Positions 46,278 to 57,961 of a DNA stretch of 64,000 nt are shown here, piece by piece. The notes below the pieces were generated by a model. The model was not told the origin of the DNA and did not search any database. It saw only the letters and a list, made by a program, of their open reading frames with translations. The stretch covers positions 62,001 to 126,000 of the forward strand of contig JAULAV010002416.1 in the NCBI GenBank assembly GCA_030789695.1, in the 5' to 3' direction. Within the stretch, counting starts at the first letter, position 1. Every line of letters starts with the position of its first letter. A program made the translations under genes and the position numbers. This DNA is from Scilla litardierei (Eukaryota > Streptophyta > Magnoliopsida > Asparagales > Asparagaceae).

Positions 46278-46734
46278 GGCATTAGAAAAGGTATAGCCAC
46301 AACAACAACAACCATGAAACTAAGCATGCAACTCTAATACTAGTTGGAGATGGAATCCTACCTTAGGGGTGATGAGAGATAAGGGTGTAGCCCAAATCCC
46401 TATGGCTCCTCCTTCTTCAAGTCCTTCTCCTTCTCTTCTCCTCCACAAGCTCCCAGAATGAGCAACAACACCCAAACGACGACAGGGATGCTACGGGTGT
46501 GTGCAGAGTGAGGGTGGCGTGGCCCTAGGGTGCTCAGCCTCCCTAAAGTCTAAGAGGGGGCGATGGGAAGGGATAAATTCGGCCTGATCTTGGGGAGAGA
46601 GTGAGATATTTGTAGAAGAGTTTAGAACCGATGAGAATTTAGAAGAAGAGAGTAGAAGAGCCAAGAATTACGTAGAAGAGTCAAGAAGTCTTTATTTACA
46701 AGTTTGCCATCCTCCACAAATATCTCTTCCACTC

Positions 46735-46846
46735 TCTAAATTACTCAACGCACAAAACCATACAAAATCCAGAATTGCTCAATGCACAAAACCATACAAA
46801 ATCCAGAATTGCTCAATGCACAAAACCATACAAAATCCAGAATTGC
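46735..46846. repeat. Second minisatellite array, related unit, three copies
   Basis: Units of 34 bases starting ATTGCTCAATGCACAAAACC and ending ATACAAAATCCAGA, clearly related to the array 460 bases to the left but homogenised separately. Confidence 0.88.
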
Positions 46847-47194
46847 CACCCAACCTTAATTACGAGTGTGCCATTACTTCTCACACTCTCATATTAATTA
46901 CATGAATGCCACTAACCTTAACCCCTTTCACACTAGCCTCTCTACACCAATCCTACACACCCATTCACACACATACACACACCATCACATAACCTCCTTC
47001 ATGCATCACATACCCATGCATGCCTCACTATCCCTGCATGTATACTACATGCACGATCAACCACATAAATCACACAAATATGTACTAACTTGTATACAAG
47101 CATATACACGATACATAGCACACAGATATACACTCTATATTCACATAAAAGCATAGACCCCTAGGTATATGGCACTCGGAGCCATTACATGCTC

Positions 47195-47432
47195 TGAACT
47201 CATCCCATTAATTTGATTTGAGTCAATCACCGATAGATATGACTCCATCTCTTTGCCATCTTGACCAAGTCAAAGTGTGCTAATGACTAGCCAATTTCTC
47301 CATCAAATTGACCAAGTCTCCTTTGGATAATTTACGAGCTCACCACTCCTGAAAACACTTAGCAAACACATTAGAAAGTTCACACACGTTTGTTATCATC
47401 TAACAAGAAGTCCTAGATCGTTGCATCCAATA
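47195..47432 (-). repeat. 3' LTR of element B, second part
   Basis: Continues the LTR after insert I (GAACTCATCCCATTAATTTG) and ends TTGCATCCAATA just before the PPT complement. Confidence 0.82.
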
Positions 47433-47487
47433 ATCTCCCCTTTTGTTGATGACAAACTAATATGAGATTAGCAATAACGATCCAAAG

Positions 47488-47534
<47 letters not shown>

Positions 47535-48850
47535 GTGTGATGGAGGAAGTATGCAATAAGTATAACAAGTATGGCCATGATGTGTAAGCATACACGCATG
47601 CAACAATGATGTTTCAAGTATTCAAACATGGTTGCATGCTCCCCCTTTATTCATGCTCCCCCTTGAACCAATATTCATATATTCAATAAGCACATTTTCA
47701 TTATTATTCATTAATGCTCTACCTTAAACCAATATTCATATATGCAATATATAAGCATTAATGCACACACTCCCCCTTTAGTTATCATCAAAAGTGTATA
47801 AACGAAGTCTAATTCATGTCACACGAAAACATAGAGTATTATAAATTACAACTAACACTTGCATGTCATTTTTCTTAGAATAAGCACTTCAAATTCAATG
47901 AAAATTGTAACATAGACTTCTACACCATCGTGTGAGTGTGATTATTAAATAATTGACGCACAAAGGGAGAAACTCTTAAGAGACTCAACCAAAACCAATC
48001 TGCTTTTCCATTAAACATTAAATCAGCTAGAATTGATGTTCCTCATCTCATTAAAAATGAGTTCAAGATACCACACCCCAAAAACATAGCCTATAAGGAC
48101 TCTTAGATGTGGAGGTGGCATTGCTTGACGAGTATAACACCAACGCTAAAGATTACACATATAGCATATGTTGGATACTCGTCGGTACTTACCATAAATT
48201 GTATCCATTTTACATACAAAGCAATATTCATGTATTTTTTTCATATTCATTTCTTTTGAACTCAATTTTTATCCATGTAAAGAACACATTATATCCCTTA
48301 GATTTTCAGTTATTATTCATCCTACATTCACTTTCCAATATTTCATAAAAGAATCTCCAATTGTGCAACAATACTCAATACAAGTGGAAGTGAAATAGTT
48401 GGTGTAGAAATCATGTTATTCAATTCATTAAACATGTCATGGCTATTTAGGAATTCTAACATGCGCATGTAGCTATAACAATAATACAATGATTTCTACA
48501 TGGATATGAGTTTCATTCATTAAATATCACTTGGATGACACAAAGTAAAAGATATACATTAAGCTCCATGTTTTTGACTTTTTCCTTTTTTTATTTTTTT
48601 ATTTTTGATTATAAAGAACTAAGCTAGCATGCAAAAAAAACTAGCACACAAATAAAAAATAAGTCAAACACACAAAACAACAATCAAATCAAGCGCACAA
48701 AACAAAAAAGGATGTTATGAAGGTATGCATTAAGTAAAAATTAGAAAAGTATACCTGCGCGTCGTCGCTTGACTAAGGAACTAAATAATGAAGCGTTCAA
48801 TTTGTAGTTCCTTGCCAAATCTTCATCTTATCTACATGGTAGATGTTATG
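47433..48850 (-). other. PPT and 3' non-coding interior of element B
   Basis: PPT complement ATCTCCCCTTTTG at the LTR edge with further copies of CTCCCCCTT near 47638, 47655 and 47770. A TG microsatellite lies at 47490-47532. Aligns with 1806-3100 of A, including the segment with ACATAGCCTA near 48082 and the T-rich/A-rich tract near 48570-48700. No gene. Confidence 0.72.
47490..47532. repeat. (TG)n microsatellite
   Basis: About 21 TG units in B's 3' non-coding region, absent from A at the matching place. Confidence 0.92.
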
Positions 48851-48859
48851 TGTGACCTT

Positions 48860-50694
48860 GGAATCCAACAAGGTTCACTCATGTTAGTCATCAAAGATTT
48901 TGGAACCCATATTTGCTTGAATTTCATATTCGTGTTCCTAAACTTACAATAATACGATGTATGACCAACATAAGAACAAGTAAAGCACTTTGCATGCATA
49001 TTTCCAACCGTTGTTGTTTCAATGTGAACTTTTCTATATTTGGTCTTTTCACCATTTTAAAACCATATCCTAGTCCTCGACTGTTATTGCCATAAAGTTG
49101 ATTTCCAAGAATAATGTCCAACGATTGTTTTCCAATTGAAAATTTCTTTAACAACAATTCTAAACTAGTGACTTTGGATTTCAATAAAGTATTTTCGTTC
49201 ACAAGCAAAGTGCATTTATTAATGAAAGCTTTCTTGTTTTCCTCTTCCTTCTTTTCAAACACAATCATTTTTTCTTTAAGCTCATTATTTAGCATGGACA
49301 TTTTTTCAATAAGCAATTTATTTTCAGTTTCAATCTTAATAAATTTTTCTTTATGCATGCTAATCTCTTTTAACAAAGAGGGACAAGAAAAACAATCAAC
49401 TTTTTCAGATGAGCTAGATTTTTCTTCTTTCAACATGATGATGGTTGATTTGCATGCAACAAGTTCTTCTTTCAGATTTTCAGTTTCTTTCAACATGTCA
49501 CAATTTTCTTTTTGCAATTCAAAATAACTATTCTTATAATCATCTAAAGTAAGTTCTAGCTCATTAATCTCATCTTGCATTCCTTTACAAACATTTAAAG
49601 TTTATCTTTGGTGCAAGATTTTACCTCATCATCTTTTGCCATGAAGCAAAGGGAGGAGTGTGCTACAATCTCCTCAGTCTCATTCTCACTATCCATGTCC
49701 CACATTCACACCACAGCATTTCCTTTCTTCTCTGTGACATTAGCTGTTCCTTGTTTGCAATGCTTCGCATAGTGCCCATTTTTCCTGCATTTAAAGCATT
49801 CAACTCTATTAGTCGTATTCTGTTCAGAGGGATTTCTATCAGAATTACAATTGTTAGAGCGAATGAACCTTATATGCATTTCTTCTCTTCCTTGAGGAAT
49901 TCTGACGTATTTTCTGAAGTTTCTGACCATCAGTGCTATCTCCTCATCATCGTCGTCGCCATCTTCGCTATCTTGGAGAGCTAGTGGGTTCGGTTCCTTT
50001 TCCTTCGCATATGGTTTCTCTCTAGCCTCTATATTCTACAGCTCAAGCTCGTGGGACATTAAGTTGACTATCAAGTCCACCACTCTCATCTGTGATAGAT
50101 CTTTTGCTTCTTGAATGGTAGTGACTTTAGGCCTGAAAAGCTTGGCAGCGCCCTTAAGATTTTCCTCACATGCTCAAGGCTAGAGTATGGCTTACCAAGG
50201 GAGTTAGACTTGTAAACGATGTCCATGAACCTCGTAAACATCTCTGATATGGATTCTGACGGAAGCATGTGAAAGCTCTCGTACTCTGTGCTCAGCAAGG
50301 CAAGTCTAGACTCATTCACCTGTGACGTTCTCTCATGCGTCACCTCCAGCGTGTGCCATGTTTCCTGCACAATTGTACAATGTGAGATACGATTAAATTC
50401 AGACTTATCTAACGAGCATATAAGAGCATTCATAGCTTTTCCATTTAAAGAATAAAGTCTCCAATCAGCATCATCCCACTTTTCTTCAAGTTTAATTATT
50501 TCAGTGTCTTTAATTTTAATCAGAGGTGGTTTATATCCATTTTCAAAAATTTTCCACACTTTATAATCAACAGACACTAAGTAGATTTTCATCCTAGATT
50601 TCCAATAAGCATAATCTACTTCATTAAATTTTTGGGGTTGTGATATAGACCGACCTTCAGAAAAAGCATAAACAATAGAGTTATTCATGGTCAA
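48860..50694 (-). pseudogene. gag: Broken gag of element B
   Basis: Homologous to the intact gag of A over its whole length but split. The N-terminal part (50694 to about 50138) keeps the copia gag start (YWKSRMKIYL) and is interrupted where B lacks one base relative to A, near 50138. A middle piece (49930-49706) keeps the first CCHC knuckle, CFKCRKNGHYAKHC. The coiled-coil part (49580-48924) is open and ends in a shifted frame, destroying the second knuckle. At least three frame changes mean no full Gag can be made. It shows that B and A descend from a source already lacking pol, or lost it independently in the same way. Confidence 0.85.
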
Positions 50695-50716
50695 TCTAGC
50701 CTAGATCCTCTAATCT

Positions 50717-50729
50717 GGCTCTGATACCA
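50717..50729 (-). other. Primer binding site of element B (tRNA-iMet)
   Basis: Minus strand TGGTATCAGAGCC, perfect, two bases from the LTR start at 50732. Confidence 0.85.
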
Positions 50730-50731
50730 CT

Positions 50732-51972
50732 TGTTGGATCTGGATTTAAGCTTGGGGGGGGGGGGTGAATAGGCTAATAAAAATTCTCGTGCAACCCACG
50801 AGAAAACACATGCAGTTATAATCACAGGTATAGTAAAAAGTACGCAATCACAGAGTACACGTAGATTTACCCTGGTTCGGTCGCCCCAACGACCTATGTC
50901 CATCACCCAAGCAAATACTAGATTAATATGTTTCTTTGCACAACTACAATGAGTCCTGAGCTCCCACTCCTCACCTAGTTGTACCACACTCCCCCGGTGC
51001 AAAACACTATCAACCTAGTAAACGCTCTATCTTGACTAGCTACAACTCGTCAAGACCCTCTTGTCTAGCCCCCACTAGACAAGTCCCCAAAACATGTATC
51101 AATGGTAAAGTTTCCCCTACAGAGATCAATACACTACAATCACAAAGACAATAAATACGAGTTTAGAAAAGCTCAGTGATGTGGTAGTCTTTGTCAATCA
51201 GCATGGGTCAGATCTGAGTCTAACAAGTCGTCGTCATCCGTCATCTCTCTCTTTGCAACTCAAGTTGCGCCTAGCTTTCTCTCATATTGCAGGAACTCCC
51301 TCTTGGATGCCCTTGGATGCTGGCTTGATGTTACGGCTAGCTTGGTTTTGGGCTTTCTCTTATGGGTCGACAACCAATCTGATGCTGCCAAGGGCATGGT
51401 CGGCAAGTAGTCTTCGGTCTGCTTGATGTGTCGATACACAGTGATCTTGGCTTGATGGCACACATGCGCAAGGGTCAAGCAATTTGGTAGGTTGAATGAG
51501 GAATCTTGTGGCAATTGTAGGGGTGAAGCTCCCTTGGAGCTTGTGAAGGAATTAGCAAGCCAATACAAGCAATTATCAAACACCTGCAAGCAATTATCAA
51601 GCACATTGGTCAAAGATTTCATGTAGCACATGAAAGCCGTTTTTTGAAGGCACCTGTAAACAACAAATGGCATTAGTGCTCCTATGCAAACCCAAAACAA
51701 GGAGATTTTTAACTCATCTTTAATTAACCCTCCATTAAGCCTTAGTCTCTCTTCTAATATTTCTCCTTTTCTTTTGAGATTGCTGTCAAAGAAAATTTGG
51801 GGATTGGTTGCGTCAGATGCCCTGCAAACAAAATAACACAAAATTTTGGAGAGATGTTAGGAGGCTGAACCTTTTTCTTTCTTTTTACCGCAACTTGGGG
51901 TTCCCTTGAAGAGGGGTTTTATAGGATGGCTTAGGGTGTTGGTGCGGCAAGGAGGAGTCCCTAAGTTGTAGG
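50732..51972 (-). repeat. 5' LTR of element B, first part
   Basis: TGTTGGATCTGG with a run of 11 G at 50754-50764. TATA box on the minus strand at 51917-51923 (TATAAAA). Interrupted at 51972 by element C; resumes at 57501 and ends at 57799. Confidence 0.85.
51968..51972. repeat. Left target site duplication of element C (GTAGG)
   Basis: GTAGG; the right copy at 57496-57500 reads ATAGG, one mismatch. The empty site is visible in B's left LTR near 43409. Confidence 0.75.
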
Positions 51973-53796
51973 TGTTGGATTCTGTGGATGGCAAACAACA
52001 CTAGAAGGGGAGATTAAATAGTGTTGTGGGAAAAAAAACTTTTCACAAATGAATACCACAAAAATAACTTCCCTTCCAATGTTGCCTAAGGAACCAAGTA
52101 GATTGATCTATGCTTGGTCCTTAATCAACACGATTGATCTCCAAATAAAGATATGATAGTATATAAACTAATAATGATCAAAAGAGTAATGATAACAGAA
52201 TAGATCACACAGCGGAATGAAATATAAACTTGCAATAACATAGTTAAGCAGCAGAATGTAAATGCAAGTAAATAAATAACAATCACAAACACACAAATTT
52301 TTATCCTGGTTCCCCACAACCTGGGTACGTCCAGACCCTGAAACTCTTGTTGGGATTTAATCCACTATTATAGGTAAATAGTACAAACCACCTCCTGCCA
52401 AGAGGATTTACAAACACCTTGCCTACAACAAGAATTTTCAACCACCTAGACTTGTCTAGGATTTTCACTTGCCTCACAACCCGAGGACTTTTCCTTGCCT
52501 CACAATCCGAGGACTTTCAACACCCTTATTACCAATGAGACTACAAGTAAAATCAAATCCAATTCACCACAATAAATTAGTGGAGATTGGTTTTTACACC
52601 CAATAATTCTATAGCCAAGATTAAATTAGCAATTGTGCTTAACGTGGCTAAAAGAATTTAAATGAATTTAAATTGTTTGTAGATCACACAAAGAATATGA
52701 ATTTGTTCAATGTGATCTAGAATCTAGATGTGTTCTTAGATCACACAAAGAATATGAAATTATTCAATATGATCTAGAATCTAGATGTTTCAAAAATCCT
52801 TTGAGAATATGAAAAATCAAAGAGAATGATTTTGAAAACCAATTTGCAACAGCCAAAAGTAATAATGATATTAAAAAGAATTATAAAAGAATATAAGCAA
52901 TAAAATCATAAATTGAAAAACTATTTTGGCTATGAAGAACTTTGAGAGCAATGAGAACAATGAGATCATTTGAGAGAATACGAATTTTGCTCAAGAATGA
53001 ATTGGTGAGGAAAATGTTCTCATATGGTCTCTATTTATAGAGCTAAAGGAGAATTCGAAATGATTCAAAATCAAGTTTGACTTCAGCCCAAAAATCAAGC
53101 AAGGAATAAATGAGAGAGTGAATCAAGGAATTCTAGTCGCACATCTGGTAGTCGACTCCCTAACTTTGATAGTCGACTCCCAGAGTGTTTCTGAGAAAAT
53201 CTGCTACAACTGGTAGTCGACTCCCTAATATTGGTAGTCGACTCCCAGAGTATCTTTTCACGGAGAAGAAATCAGGGTAGTGAACTACTGGGTATTTGTA
53301 GTTGACTACAAGTTTAAATTTAGCTTCTATGAAAAGTATGCTCTCAAATAAGTTTAAAACAAGTTTAAAATCATGTTAGAAAATCATTTTGTGTGTGTGC
53401 ATATTCTTTCTTAGCTTTGACATAATCCTAAGAAAATGAAAAACAACTCACACACTAGACTCTATGAAGAACTTGAAGCTATGGTTGAGCTTGAGCTAGT
53501 TGCATAGGCTTCACTTGAGTTTGAGCTCCTCTTTAGCTTGAGCTTGAGCAAATTCTTTGAGCTTCATCTTCGAGCTCCTCTTGTGCTAAAGCTTTAGAAT
53601 GTAGAAGTGGAATGTGAGCACAATCCATCTTCATCTTCTATGTATGTAGTTATAGTTCTTCTTCTCGAAGTATTATTTGAGCTTTAATTAGCTTATTGCA
53701 CAACCTACACACTTGAGTGTATGATTAGTAATTTAACAACATTTGGTGTGATCATCATCAAAACAAACTACTTGGAGTGGGACTAGATTCACATCA
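51973..53796 (-). repeat. 3' LTR of element C
   Basis: Direct repeat of 55687-57495. Contains an array of AGTCGACT palindromes at 53148-53265 and a minus-strand TATA box (CTATAAATAG) at 53031-53040, so the palindromes lie upstream of the promoter in U3. The U3 end also has many GAGCTTGAGCTT words (53480-53580). Confidence 0.88.
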
Positions 53797-53812
53797 CTCT
53801 CCCCTTTTTGAT
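53797..53812 (-). other. Polypurine tract of element C
   Basis: Minus strand CAAAAAGGGGAGAG adjoining the LTR start TGATGTG. Further GGGGGAGAA motifs occur near 53877, 53937 and 54068, again a repeated-PPT pattern. Confidence 0.8.
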
Positions 53813-54288
53813 GATGACACCCAAATGAAAAACATATGAATAATATGATTATAAAAACAATGAGTAAGTGTACTTTCTCCCCCTGCTTAGATGCAGTTAT
53901 TATTCATTCATGTTTTTTTTCTTGCTTGTCACTTTTTCTCCCCCTTGTCATCATAAAAAATATAATAGTATACATACCAAGTGAATTTTTTGTGCATAGG
54001 CTCCCCTTCAAAGTTTGCATCATTGAAGTTGGGTCTCCCCCTTAATTCATGCATAATATTTTTGATTCTCCCCCTGAAAATGTGCATGTTCTTTGGGATC
54101 TTGGGGCAAGCAATTTATTCCCTTCAAATATGTGAGTACCTACAAAAATCAAGATTTGGTACTTTTTTCTTTCGATTTCATGTGGTTAAATATATTATCA
54201 ATGTAATCAATTAAATGATACTCAATATGCCTTAAATTTGAGTATCCTAAAAATATACAATAAGCATAGATACTCAACATTATTGGGT

Positions 54289-55661
54289 TCATGCAAAATC
54301 ATCCAATAGGAACCCAAACCCATTTAGGATTTGTTTTCCTAGCATACAAAGAGTTTCTAGATTATGCATATTCATCACAACATTATGGATATATGCATTT
54401 CTATCAATCAAACTCGGATTTGTTTTCCTAGCATACAAAGAGTTTCTAGAACTATGCATATTCATCACAACATTATGGATATATGCATTTCTATCAATCA
54501 AACTCAAATTCTTTGGAATCCAACACATATTATTATGTAATCTACGCATGGACATAGAATTATTCTTAGCATATGGATGCATAGTCACATGATTAGTAGA
54601 ATCCAACTTATGAATGGAACTATTAGAAATATTGGATTTCATCAATTTATTGCATGCAATCTTACCATACATGAAAGCATATTTCTTTCTAACAACATTA
54701 GCATGCATATTCTTTTTAACATGATTCTTTTTGTCTTTAACAACATTCTTAGGCAAGGAAGCATGTTTGCATGAATAAAAAGTACTCAAGCTAGCATTGC
54801 GCTTGAAATTGTCAAATTTAGAAATAAGATTTTCATGCATAAATCGAATAACTAGAACTTCCTACAGATCAAGATCCTCTCGCGAGCTCTCAAGATCCGA
54901 TTACTCAAAGACAAATCACTAAACAATGAATTAATCCTATCATTAATACTCTTACATTCTTTCATAAACAAAGTATTTTCTACTACAAGTCTATCATTAT
55001 CAATTCTTAATTGTTCAATAATATACTTAGCATTATTCAATCTTTCAAGAGATTCATCATGCACAAGCTTTAAACATTCATAATCATTCAATATAGCATT
55101 ATGCTCACTTTTCAACTTATCATGATCAATAAGAAGTGAATTATGATCTTTCTTTAAACTCATATAATCATGCTTCAAAGAACTAAATTTACTTTTCAAT
55201 GATTTATAATGTTTAACTAAATCATTGTAAGCATGAAGTAAATCAAAATTTTCATCTTCATCACTAGAGGTAGAGTTTATCTCATCATTTGTTTGTGCCA
55301 TGTAGAAAGCATAATAACCTTCTCTTTCTTTATTGGAGGATGAATCTTTAGAGGTGGATTCCTCAAACTTTTCGACCATGTGCCATAGTTGATACGCAGT
55401 AGTAGCTCCTAATTCAAGACAAAAAATTTTGTTACTAAAAAAACTTTGAATATATCCAATTACATCTCCATCTTTCATATCCATTTCTTCTTCCTCTTTT
55501 GTCCATTGTGACTCGGGTGTGGTTGGTGTGTGATATGGCTTCTCCACAAATCTCCACAAGTTGATGTCTTTGGATTGAATGTAGACTTTCATCCTTCTTT
55601 TCTAATCGTCATAACTTGAGCCATCGAAGATTTGTGGAAGTTGTCTTCTTGTTAACGTCAT
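54289..55661 (-). pseudogene. gag: Damaged gag of element C (coiled-coil type)
   Basis: The probable original ATG is at 55659-55661, 11 bases or so from the primer site; the frame is cut by a TAG at 55602-55604, and an internal ATG at 55590-55592 opens a 246-residue frame. This has the copia gag N-terminal motif (RMKVYIQSKDINLW just around it), an acidic segment, then a long coiled coil (about residues 115-230). The frame ends at 54852; a further 183-residue frame (54840-54289) contains a duplicated stretch, SLIDRNAYIHNVVMNMH twice, caused by a ~95-base tandem duplication. No zinc knuckle is visible. It is gag-derived beyond reasonable doubt at the N-terminal end; the last part is less certain. 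Confidence 0.78.
54322..54510. repeat. Tandem duplication (~95 bases, two copies) in element C
   Basis: Two consecutive near-identical copies starting GGATTTGTTTTCCTAGCATA, at about 54323 and 54416; the second has one extra base (TAGAACTATGC against TAGATTATGC region), shifting the frame between copies. Confidence 0.85.
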
Positions 55662-55672
55662 CTTGTAACCTC

Positions 55673-55684
55673 GCTCTGATACCA
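55673..55684 (-). other. Primer binding site of element C (tRNA-iMet)
   Basis: Minus strand TGGTATCAGAGC, perfect, two bases from the LTR start at 55687. Confidence 0.85.
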
Positions 55685-55686
55685 AG

Positions 55687-57495
55687 TGTTGGATCATATG
55701 GATGGCAAATAATACTAGAAGGGGTTGAATATTGTTGTGGGAAAAAAAACTTTTCACAAATGAATACCACAAAAATAACTTCCCTTCTAATGTTGCCTAA
55801 GGAACCAAGTAGAGTGATCTACGCTTGATCCTTAATCAACACGATTGATCTCCAAATAAAGATAAGATAGTATATAAACAATAATGATCAAAAGAGTAAT
55901 GATAACAAAATAGATCTCACAGCGGAATGAAAGACAAACGTGCAATAATATAGTTAAGCAGCGGAATGTAAATGTAAATAAATAACAATCGCAAACACAC
56001 AAATTTTTATCCTGGTTCCCCACAACCTGGGTACGTCCAGTCCCCGAAACTCTTGTCGGGCTTTAATCCACTATTATCGGTAAATAGTATAAACCACCTC
56101 CCGCCAAGAGGATTTACAACCATCTTGCCTACAATAAGGATTTTCAACCACCTAGACTTGTCTAGGATTTTCACTTGTGTCACAACCCGAGGACTTTTTC
56201 TTGCCTCTCAATCTGAGGACTTTCAACACCCTTATCACCAAGGGACTACAAGTAAAATCAAATCCAATTCACCACAATAAATTAGTGGAAATGGTTTTTA
56301 CACCCAATAATTCTATAGCCAAGATTAAATTTGCAATTGTGCTTAACGTGGCTAAAAAAATTTAAATCGTTCGTAGATCACACAAAGAATACGAATTTAT
56401 TCAATGTGATCTAGAATCTAGATGTGTTCTTAGATCACATAAAGAATATGAAATTATTCAATGTGATCTAGAATCTAGATGTTTCAAAAATCCTTTGAGA
56501 ATATGAAAAATCAAAGAGAAGGATTTTGAAAACCAATTTGAAATAGCCAAAAATAATAATGATCTAAAAAAGAATTATAAAAGAATATAAGCAATAAGAT
56601 CATAAATTGAAAAATGTTTTGGCTATGAAGAACTTTGAGAGCAATGAGAACGATGAGATCTTTTGAGAGAATAAGAATTTTGCTCAAGAATGAATTGGTG
56701 AGGAAAATGTTCTCATATGGTCTCTATTTATAGAGCTAAAGGAAAATTCAAAATGATTCAAAATCAAGTTTGACTTCAGCCCAAAAATCAAGCAAGGAAT
56801 AAATGAAGAGTGAATCAAGGAATTCTGGTTGCACATCTGGTAGTCGACTCCCTAACTTTGGTAGTCGACTCCCAGAGTGTTTCTGAGAAAATCTGCTACA
56901 ACTGGTAGTCGACTCACTAATATTGGTAGTCGACTCCCAGAGTATCTTTTCAGGGAGAAGGTAGAAATCAGGGTAGTGAACTACTGGGTGTTTGTAGTTG
57001 ACTACAAGTTGAAACTTAGCTTCTATGAAAAGTATGCTCTCAAATAAATTTAAAACAAGTTTAAAAACATTTTAGAAAATCATTTTGTGTGTGGGTGCAT
57101 ATTCTTTCTTGGCTTTGACATAATCCTAAGAAAATGAAAAACAACTCATACACTAGACTCGATGAAGAACTTGAAGCAATGGTTGAGCTTGAGCTAGTTG
57201 CATAGGCTTCACTTGAGTTTGAGCTCCTCTTTAGCTTGAGCTTGAGCACATTCTTTGAGATTCATCTTCGAGCTCCTCTTGTGCTAAAGCTTTAGAATGT
57301 AGAAGTGGAATGTGAGCTCAATCCATCTTCATCTTTTATGTGTGTAGTTATAGTTCTTCTTCTCGGAGTATGTTTCGAGCTTCAATTAGCTTACTGCACA
57401 ACCTACACACTTAAGTAGTATGATTAGTAATTTAACAACATTTGGTGTGATCATCATCAAAACAAACCACTTGGAGTGGGACCAGATTCCCATCA
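55687..57495 (-). repeat. 5' LTR of element C
   Basis: 1809 bp. AGTCGACT palindrome array at about 56840-56942 and TATA box (minus CTATAAATAG) at 56724-56733, both matching the left LTR. Confidence 0.88.
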
Positions 57496-57500
57496 ATAGG

Positions 57501-57799
57501 GATTTATTATTTGAAATAGATTTGATCGGGAGTTTGTTTTTGAAATGGATTGGAATTGATTTGAACTCATCCCATTAATTTGATTTGAGTCAATCCCCAA
57601 TAGATATGACTCCATCTCTTTACCATCTTGACCAAGTCAAAATGTGCTAATGAATAGCCAATTTCTCCATCAAATTGACCAAGTCTCCTTTGGAGAATTT
57701 ACGAGCTCGCCACTACTGAAAACACTTAACACACATATTAGAAAGGTCACACACGTTTGTTATCATCAAACAAGAAGTCCAAGATCGTTGCATTCAACA
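57501..57799 (-). repeat. 5' LTR of element B, second part
   Basis: Resumes after element C (GATTTATTATTTG) and ends TTGCATTCAACA; followed by TSD TGGGG. Confidence 0.82.
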
Positions 57800-57804
57800 T
57801 GGGG

Positions 57805-57961
57805 CCCCCACACGGCCCCATGCACTCTGTGCGCACAGCACACGCGCCTGGGCTTGCATAAGGCACAGGCGTGGGCCTTGCAAGTGCCTAACGGGCGCGT
57901 GCACAACACCCGCCCTGCGAGCGTATCCGTGTGCACGCGGACAGGCCCTGCCTGGCGGGTG
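57805..57961. other. GC-rich remnant right of element B
   Basis: 157 bases, rich in GCGC, CACGCG and GGGCG words; joins the sequence left of B when B and one TSD are removed. Not identified; possibly part of the same repeat as element K's far end. Confidence 0.45.

Larger units (their letters stand above)
43474..47189 (-). mobile_element. Insert I: probable solo LTR with TSD TGCTC
   Basis: A 3716-bp insert in the left LTR of B. TGCTC stands at 43469-43473 and 47190-47194; the empty site is seen in B's right LTR near 57560. Its ends are TGCAACGCCCCG and GCCATTACA, i.e. TGTAATGG...GGGGCGTTGCA on the minus strand, resembling the D/J LTR ends, so I read it as a Ty3/gypsy-like solo LTR. It contains a microsatellite, a Helitron-like element (43816 to ~44430) and two 34-base minisatellite arrays. 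No coding sequence is supported. Orientation is by analogy with D and J. Confidence 0.7.
51973..57495 (-). mobile_element. Element C: second gag-only Sirevirus-like element
   Basis: 5523 bp inside B's right LTR. LTRs 51973-53796 (1824 bp) and 55687-57495 (1809 bp) begin TGTTGGAT and end ACATCA/CCATCA. The 1890-bp interior holds, on the minus strand, a perfect iMet primer site, a damaged gag with a coiled coil, and a PPT (AAAAAGGGGAGAG). There is no pol. LTR and gag differ from the A/B family, so this is a separate pol-less lineage. Confidence 0.86.
42178..57799 (-). mobile_element. Element B: degraded gag-only Sirevirus-like element with nested insertions
   Basis: Same family as A by LTR ends, primer site, gag and 3' non-coding sequence, bounded by TSD TGGGG. 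The left (3') LTR is 42178-47432 and contains insert I; the right (5') LTR is 50732-57799 and contains element C. Without inserts the LTRs are about 1.5 kb. The 3.3-kb interior (47433-50731) has a gag split into several frames and, as in A, no pol. The left LTR end is TA instead of CA. Confidence 0.87.

Noticed and set aside
46107..46337. 76-codon ORF with repeats
   Set aside because: It is the 34-base minisatellite read in shifting frames.
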